DNA of 40,974 bases from Maribacter sp. Lineage in GTDB: Bacteria > Bacteroidota > Bacteroidia > Flavobacteriales > Flavobacteriaceae. The DNA lies in contig JAAETN010000221.1 of the NCBI GenBank assembly GCA_024228355.1, positions 1 to 40,974 on the forward strand, written 5' to 3'. Each line of letters opens with the position of its first letter. Within the stretch, counting starts at the first letter, position 1. The notes beneath the pieces are model-generated. The model searched no databases, was not told where the DNA came from, and saw only the letters and a program-made list of their open reading frames with translations. This document shows, piece by piece, positions 37,266 through 40,974 of the stretch. The position numbers and the translations under genes were made by a program.

Positions 37266-37321
37266 AGACTAATTATGGTTAGTCTCAATACTTTATATTG
37301 ATTAATTTTAGCGGTTAATCA
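37266..37321 (+). promoter_or_regulatory. Two inverted repeats upstream of the sugar-symporter gene (candidate operators)
   Basis: Repeat 1 is AGACTAA (37266-37272), a 6-bp spacer and TTAGTCT (37279-37285). Repeat 2 is TGATTAA (37299-37305), a 9-bp spacer and TTAATCA (37315-37321). Both share CTAA/TTAA-type half-sites. Repeat 2 spans TAATTTTA, one base off the -7 consensus, 12 bp from the start codon. A repressor site is plausible; no regulator gene is in view. Confidence 0.45.
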
Positions 37322-37333
37322 ATCTGAAAAACC

Positions 37334-38938
37334 ATGTCTTCATTCGAAAAAATATCAGTAAAGGAAAAAATAGGATATGCACTTGGTGATGGCGCGGCCA
37401 ACATCGCTTGGAGAGGTGTAGCTACCTTTTTATTTATATTCTATACTGATGTTTTCGGATTGAGTCCGGTCACAGTAGGGGTATTAATGCTGGTCGCCCG
37501 TTTTAGCGATGGTATTAGTGATGTGCTCATGGGAATCATAGGGGATAGGACCAAGTCTAAATATGGCAAATTCCGACCTTGGATTTTATGGACGGCCATT
37601 CCTTTGGCCGCAATTCTGTCATTGCTGTTTACCAGCCCTGATCTGGGCGCATCGGGTAAAATAGTTTATGCCTATATCACTTATATTTTCTTCACCCTGA
37701 TCTATACTGCAAATAATGTACCCTATGGTGCACTTATGGCTGTTATGACCGGCGATGATAAGGAGCGGACTAGTTTGGGGTCCTATAGAATGGTCGGTGC
37801 CTTTGGTGGAGGTATGCTCGTTCAAGGGGCCTTACTTTTTTTAGTGGCATATTTTGGGAATGTGAATCCATCTGTTGAGGTAGATAAACTTGACGATGAG
37901 CAGTACAGGGTAGTGGTTTCTGCCCCTTCCTATGTTGAGAATGTGAATATCAAGACAGATGATGGTATTGCCATGTTCACTTGGGATGATTCAGCTTTAA
38001 CTTCCGATGAAAACAGTCCTACGCACGGCAAGAGCTTTACCATGGAAGCAGATAAAGAATATGCCTTTATTGTCGATGGGGAAAAAGACCTTTCACAAAA
38101 CAAGATCACCATTATTGACCAAAAGAAAGGGTATAGCAATTCAATGTACTTAATGTCCATTTTTCTCGCGATATTAATGTTCTTGACCTTTTATACCACC
38201 AAAGAAAGAATTCAACCGCCTAAAGCACAAAAGAATAACCTTAAACAAGATTTCAAGGATCTCATCGCAAACAAACCATGGTTGGTATTATTGGTCATTG
38301 GGCTTTTGTTCAATGTTTACAACTCTATCAAACAGGGTATTGTTATTATTTATTTTACCCATTATTTGAACAATCAACTGCTTGGAGCTTCATTCTTGAT
38401 AGGGTTGATGATCGCATCGGTAATTGGTGCCATGGCTACCTCACCTTTAGGAAGGAGATTTGGAAAACGAAATTTATTCATTTATGCATTGCTGTTCTCT
38501 GGGGGAGTGAATGCACTTCTTATGTTTTGTGGTCCTGAGGATATCGGTGCAATTTTCACGATCGGCATCATCTCTGAATTTGCAGCGGCTATTTTCCCAA
38601 CCTTGTTTTTTGCCATGTTGGGTGATGCTGCTGATTATTCCGAATTTAAGAATGGTCGCAGGGCCACGGGTCTCATTTTTTCCGCAGGTTCTTTTGCCAC
38701 GAAGTTCGGTGGCGGAATCGCTGGTGCGATTATAGGGATGATCTTGGGCGCTTTTCATTACAACGGCCAGGATGCCAGTTCTATTGAAGGTGCAATACCG
38801 GGAATCATAATGCTGATGAGCTGGGTACCAGCAATAATAACGGTAGTAGCAGCAGGATTAATGTTCCTGTATCCGCTAACGCAAAAGAAACTCGATGAGA
38901 TAACTTTAACCTTGAAAAACAGAAGGCTTCAAGAATAA
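37334..38938 (+). CDS. GPH-family (MelB-like) sugar:cation symporter
   Basis: A 534-residue inner-membrane transporter of the major facilitator superfamily. The N-terminus (EKIGYALGDGAANIAWRGVATFLFIFYTDVFGL) and LMLVARFSDGISDVLMGIIGDRTKSKYGKFRPWIL-type sequence at 51-85 are the GPH signatures; the conserved Asp residues of the cation site lie there. NNVPYGALMAVMT and GDAADYSEFKNGRRATGL, in the C-terminal half, also match. An extra segment of about 80 residues (176-255) sits between spans 5 and 6 and looks globular and acidic. The gene precedes a GH94 phosphorylase by 112 bp, so it probably imports a beta-linked disaccharide. Its sugar cannot be set from sequence alone. Confidence 0.88.
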   Translation: MSSFEKISVKEKIGYALGDGAANIAWRGVATFLFIFYTDVFGLSPVTVGVLMLVARFSDGISDVLMGIIGDRTKSKYGKFRPWILWTAIPLAAILSLLFTSPDLGASGKIVYAYITYIFFTLIYTANNVPYGALMAVMTGDDKERTSLGSYRMVGAFGGGMLVQGALLFLVAYFGNVNPSVEVDKLDDEQYRVVVSAPSYVENVNIKTDDGIAMFTWDDSALTSDENSPTHGKSFTMEADKEYAFIVDGEKDLSQNKITIIDQKKGYSNSMYLMSIFLAILMFLTFYTTKERIQPPKAQKNNLKQDFKDLIANKPWLVLLVIGLLFNVYNSIKQGIVIIYFTHYLNNQLLGASFLIGLMIASVIGAMATSPLGRRFGKRNLFIYALLFSGGVNALLMFCGPEDIGAIFTIGIISEFAAAIFPTLFFAMLGDAADYSEFKNGRRATGLIFSAGSFATKFGGGIAGAIIGMILGAFHYNGQDASSIEGAIPGIIMLMSWVPAIITVVAAGLMFLYPLTQKKLDEITLTLKNRRLQE

Positions 38939-38947
38939 TTAAATACA

Positions 38948-39059
38948 ACAATAAATACGAACAGATAAAATACCCATTTACCAGTAATGAATCATGCGAT
39001 TTACATTAGGGTATTCCATTTGACCAATAACAAACAATAAATACGAACAAATGAAATAC
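38948..39059 (+). repeat. Direct repeat duplicating the GH94 start region
   Basis: ACAATAAATACGAACA occurs at 38948-38963 and again at 39034-39049, offset by 86 bp. Similarity continues for 10 bp (GATAAAATAC against AATGAAATAC), and a CCATTT follows both. The second copy contains the GH94 start ATG; the first has ATA in its place. Confidence 0.65.
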
Positions 39060-40974
39060 GGCCATTTTGACGATGCTAATAGGGAGTATGTGATCACCAA
39101 TCCTAAAACTCCCTATCCATGGATCAATTATTTAGGTAATGAGGATTTCTTCTCATTAACTTCGAATACAGGGGGAGGTTATACCTTTTATAAAGATGCC
39201 AAGTTCAGGAGATTAACACGATATAGATATAACAATGTTCCGGTTGATAATGGCGGAAAATATTTTTACATAAAAGATGGCGATACGACTTGGTCACCGG
39301 GTTGGAAACCGGTTAAGACCCCATTGGATAGTTATGAGTGTCGCCACGGTATGAGCTATACCAAATTCAAAAGTTCAAAAAACGGGGTTGAGGCCCAAAT
39401 TCTCCAATTTATACCTTTGGGGTTTTGGGGGGAAATTCAAAAAGTGTCACTAAAGAACACATCTTCTGAAACCAAAAAACTAAAACTCTTCTCATTTATT
39501 GAATGGTGTCTGTGGAATGCTGAGGACGACATGACCAATTTCCAGAGAAACTTTTCAACGGGCGAGGTCGAAATTGAGGATTCAACCATTTACCATAAAA
39601 CGGAGTTCAAGGAAAGACGTAACCATTATGCCTTTTATTCGGTAAATACACCTATAGATGGTTATGATACCGATAGGGAATCATTCTTAGGGCTTTATAA
39701 TGACTTTGACAATCCCGATGTGGTCAATGAAGGCACGCCTAGGAATACAATAGCCCATGGTTGGTCTCCTATAGCTTCACATTATGTCGAAATTGAATTG
39801 AAGCCCGGAGAACAGCGCGATTTGATTTTTATGCTGGGCTATGTGGAGGTAGCGAAAGATAATAAGTGGGAAGCTCAGGGGGTTATCAATAAGAAACCGG
39901 CCAAAGCCATGCACGCAAAATTTGATACTATTGAAAAGATCAACGCTGCTTATGATGATCTACGGGCCTATTGGGATCGCTTACTGGGCAAGATAAATAT
40001 TGATTCCGGTGATGATAAGCTAGATCGTATGGTGAATATCTGGAACCAATACCAATGTATGGTTACTTTTAATATGTCTCGTTCGGCTTCATTTTTTGAA
40101 TCGGGTATTGGCCGTGGAATGGGCTTTCGGGATTCCAATCAAGATTTAATCGGGTTTGTGCATCAAATTCCGGAAAGGGCACGAGAACGAATATTCGATA
40201 TCGCATCTACCCAGTTCGAAGATGGATCTTGCTATCATCAATACCAACCACTGACCAAGAAGGGCAATTCTGCGGTCGGAGGTGATTTTAATGATGATCC
40301 CTTATGGCTGATTCTTTCTACCACTGAATATATCAAAGAGACGGGTGATTTCTCCTTATTGGACGAAATGGTTCCTTTTGACAATGATGTATCACGTGCA
40401 AAACCACATTTTGAGCATTTAAAGGCCTCATTTTATCATGTTGTGAATAATCTGGGCCCTCATGGATTACCACTAATTGGAAGGGCCGATTGGAATGATT
40501 GTCTCAACCTGAACTGTTTTTCGGAAGATCCGAACGAATCTTTTCAGACCACTGGGAACAAAAAGGGTAGAACAGCGGAATCACTTATGATAGCTGGGCT
40601 TTTCGTGGTTTACGGCAAGGAATATGTGAAGCTTTGCAAGCGAATCGGTAAGGATAAGGAAGCTGAAGAAGCCGGGGAATATGTAGCAAATATGATCGAA
40701 GCTGTAAAAGCGCACGGTTGGGATGGCGATTGGTATCTACGCGCCTATGACTTTTTTGGCAACAAAATTGGCTCGAACGAAAATGAGGAAGGCAAGATTT
40801 TTATTGAATCCCAAGGATGGTGTACTATGGCCGAAATCGGGATGGAAGAGGGGATGGTCGAGAAATCATTGAATGCCGTAAAAGAGCACTTGGACTGCGA
40901 CTATGGTATAGTCCTGAATAGCCCGGCTTTTACCGAATACCATATAGCGTATGGGGAGATTTCAACCTATCCCG
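39051..40974 (+). CDS. GH94 glycoside phosphorylase (cellobiose phosphorylase-like), 3' end missing
   Basis: An inverting phosphorylase that would split a beta-linked disaccharide with phosphate into a sugar 1-phosphate and a free sugar, in the cytoplasm. 641 residues are visible and the frame is open at the window end; the family usually has about 800, so roughly 160 are missing. The start [18 protein letters not shown], the beta-sandwich region ([26 protein letters not shown]), and the barrel part ([44 protein letters not shown]) are typical. Asp480 lies in [10 protein letters not shown], matching the catalytic ADWND motif of cellobiose phosphorylases. [12 protein letters not shown] follows. 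Cellobiose fits best, but related specificities (laminaribiose, cellodextrin) cannot be excluded. It pairs with the upstream symporter. Confidence 0.88.
   Translation, partial: MKYGHFDDANREYVITNPKTPYPWINYLGNEDFFSLTSNTGGGYTFYKDAKFRRLTRYRYNNVPVDNGGKYFYIKDGDTTWSPGWKPVKTPLDSYECRHGMSYTKFKSSKNGVEAQILQFIPLGFWGEIQKVSLKNTSSETKKLKLFSFIEWCLWNAEDDMTNFQRNFSTGEVEIEDSTIYHKTEFKERRNHYAFYSVNTPIDGYDTDRESFLGLYNDFDNPDVVNEGTPRNTIAHGWSPIASHYVEIELKPGEQRDLIFMLGYVEVAKDNKWEAQGVINKKPAKAMHAKFDTIEKINAAYDDLRAYWDRLLGKINIDSGDDKLDRMVNIWNQYQCMVTFNMSRSASFFESGIGRGMGFRDSNQDLIGFVHQIPERARERIFDIASTQFEDGSCYHQYQPLTKKGNSAVGGDFNDDPLWLILSTTEYIKETGDFSLLDEMVPFDNDVSRAKPHFEHLKASFYHVVNNLGPHGLPLIGRADWNDCLNLNCFSEDPNESFQTTGNKKGRTAESLMIAGLFVVYGKEYVKLCKRIGKDKEAEEAGEYVANMIEAVKAHGWDGDWYLRAYDFFGNKIGSNENEEGKIFIESQGWCTMAEIGMEEGMVEKSLNAVKEHLDCDYGIVLNSPAFTEYHIAYGEISTYP

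Noticed and set aside
38474-38758. Minus-strand frame inside the symporter gene
   Set aside because: Antisense shadow of a clear transporter reading frame.

Overview
The window comes from a member of the Bacteroidota, most likely a marine Flavobacteriaceae species. The DNA is AT-rich. Promoters repeatedly show the Bacteroidota -7 box TAnnTTTG, and Shine-Dalgarno sites are not evident. The gene content is typical of the group: fused SecDF, Rho with a long basic insert, DUF4293 beside rho, folP next to the diadenylate cyclase gene, type IX secretion (T9SS) type B sorting domains, and a BT_3928-type DoxX protein. Genus cannot be fixed from the sequence alone.

Layout. 1-8.3 kb, mostly plus strand: end of asnB, then gyrB, a DUF6588-like barrel protein, a small minus-strand lipoprotein, mdh and secDF, most followed by a clear hairpin terminator. 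8.3-14.8 kb, minus strand: a run reading folE, cysS, yidD, lgt, a DUF192 lipoprotein, a GNAT acetyltransferase, a ModF-like double ABC ATPase and a frameshifted small gene. 15.0-21.3 kb, cell-surface block: two tandem T9SS type B paralogues (+), then a FadL/OmpP1-like porin and a Tyr/Gly- and Ser/Arg-rich lipoprotein (-). 21.4-28.7 kb: proS, tRNA-Glu, rpsT, a three-gene minus-strand unit (lipoprotein plus two paralogous membrane proteins), rho, a DUF4293 gene and a phosphoesterase. 28.9-37.1 kb: truA and an ABC exporter, the convergent folP-cdaA pair, then DUF1599, BT_3928-like DoxX, a broken TlpA-like remnant, tpiA, prmA and clpS. 37.3 kb to the end: a GPH-family sugar symporter and a truncated GH94 phosphorylase.

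How the genes work together. Most of the window is housekeeping: replication topology, central carbon metabolism, protein export, translation, lipoprotein maturation, folate and c-di-AMP synthesis. The last two genes form a plausible uptake-plus-phosphorolysis unit for a beta-linked disaccharide such as cellobiose. Two inverted repeats lie just upstream and could be operators.

I see no phage, insertion sequence, CRISPR array, defence system or biosynthetic cluster. The items most worth a second look are two small genes broken by apparent single-base frameshifts (8.3-8.7 kb and 35.0 kb; the second looks like a thioredoxin gene that has lost its core), a palindromic element that seems to supply the start of the DUF192 protein, a short intergenic repeat found five times, a direct repeat that duplicates the GH94 start region, and the unusual surface proteins.
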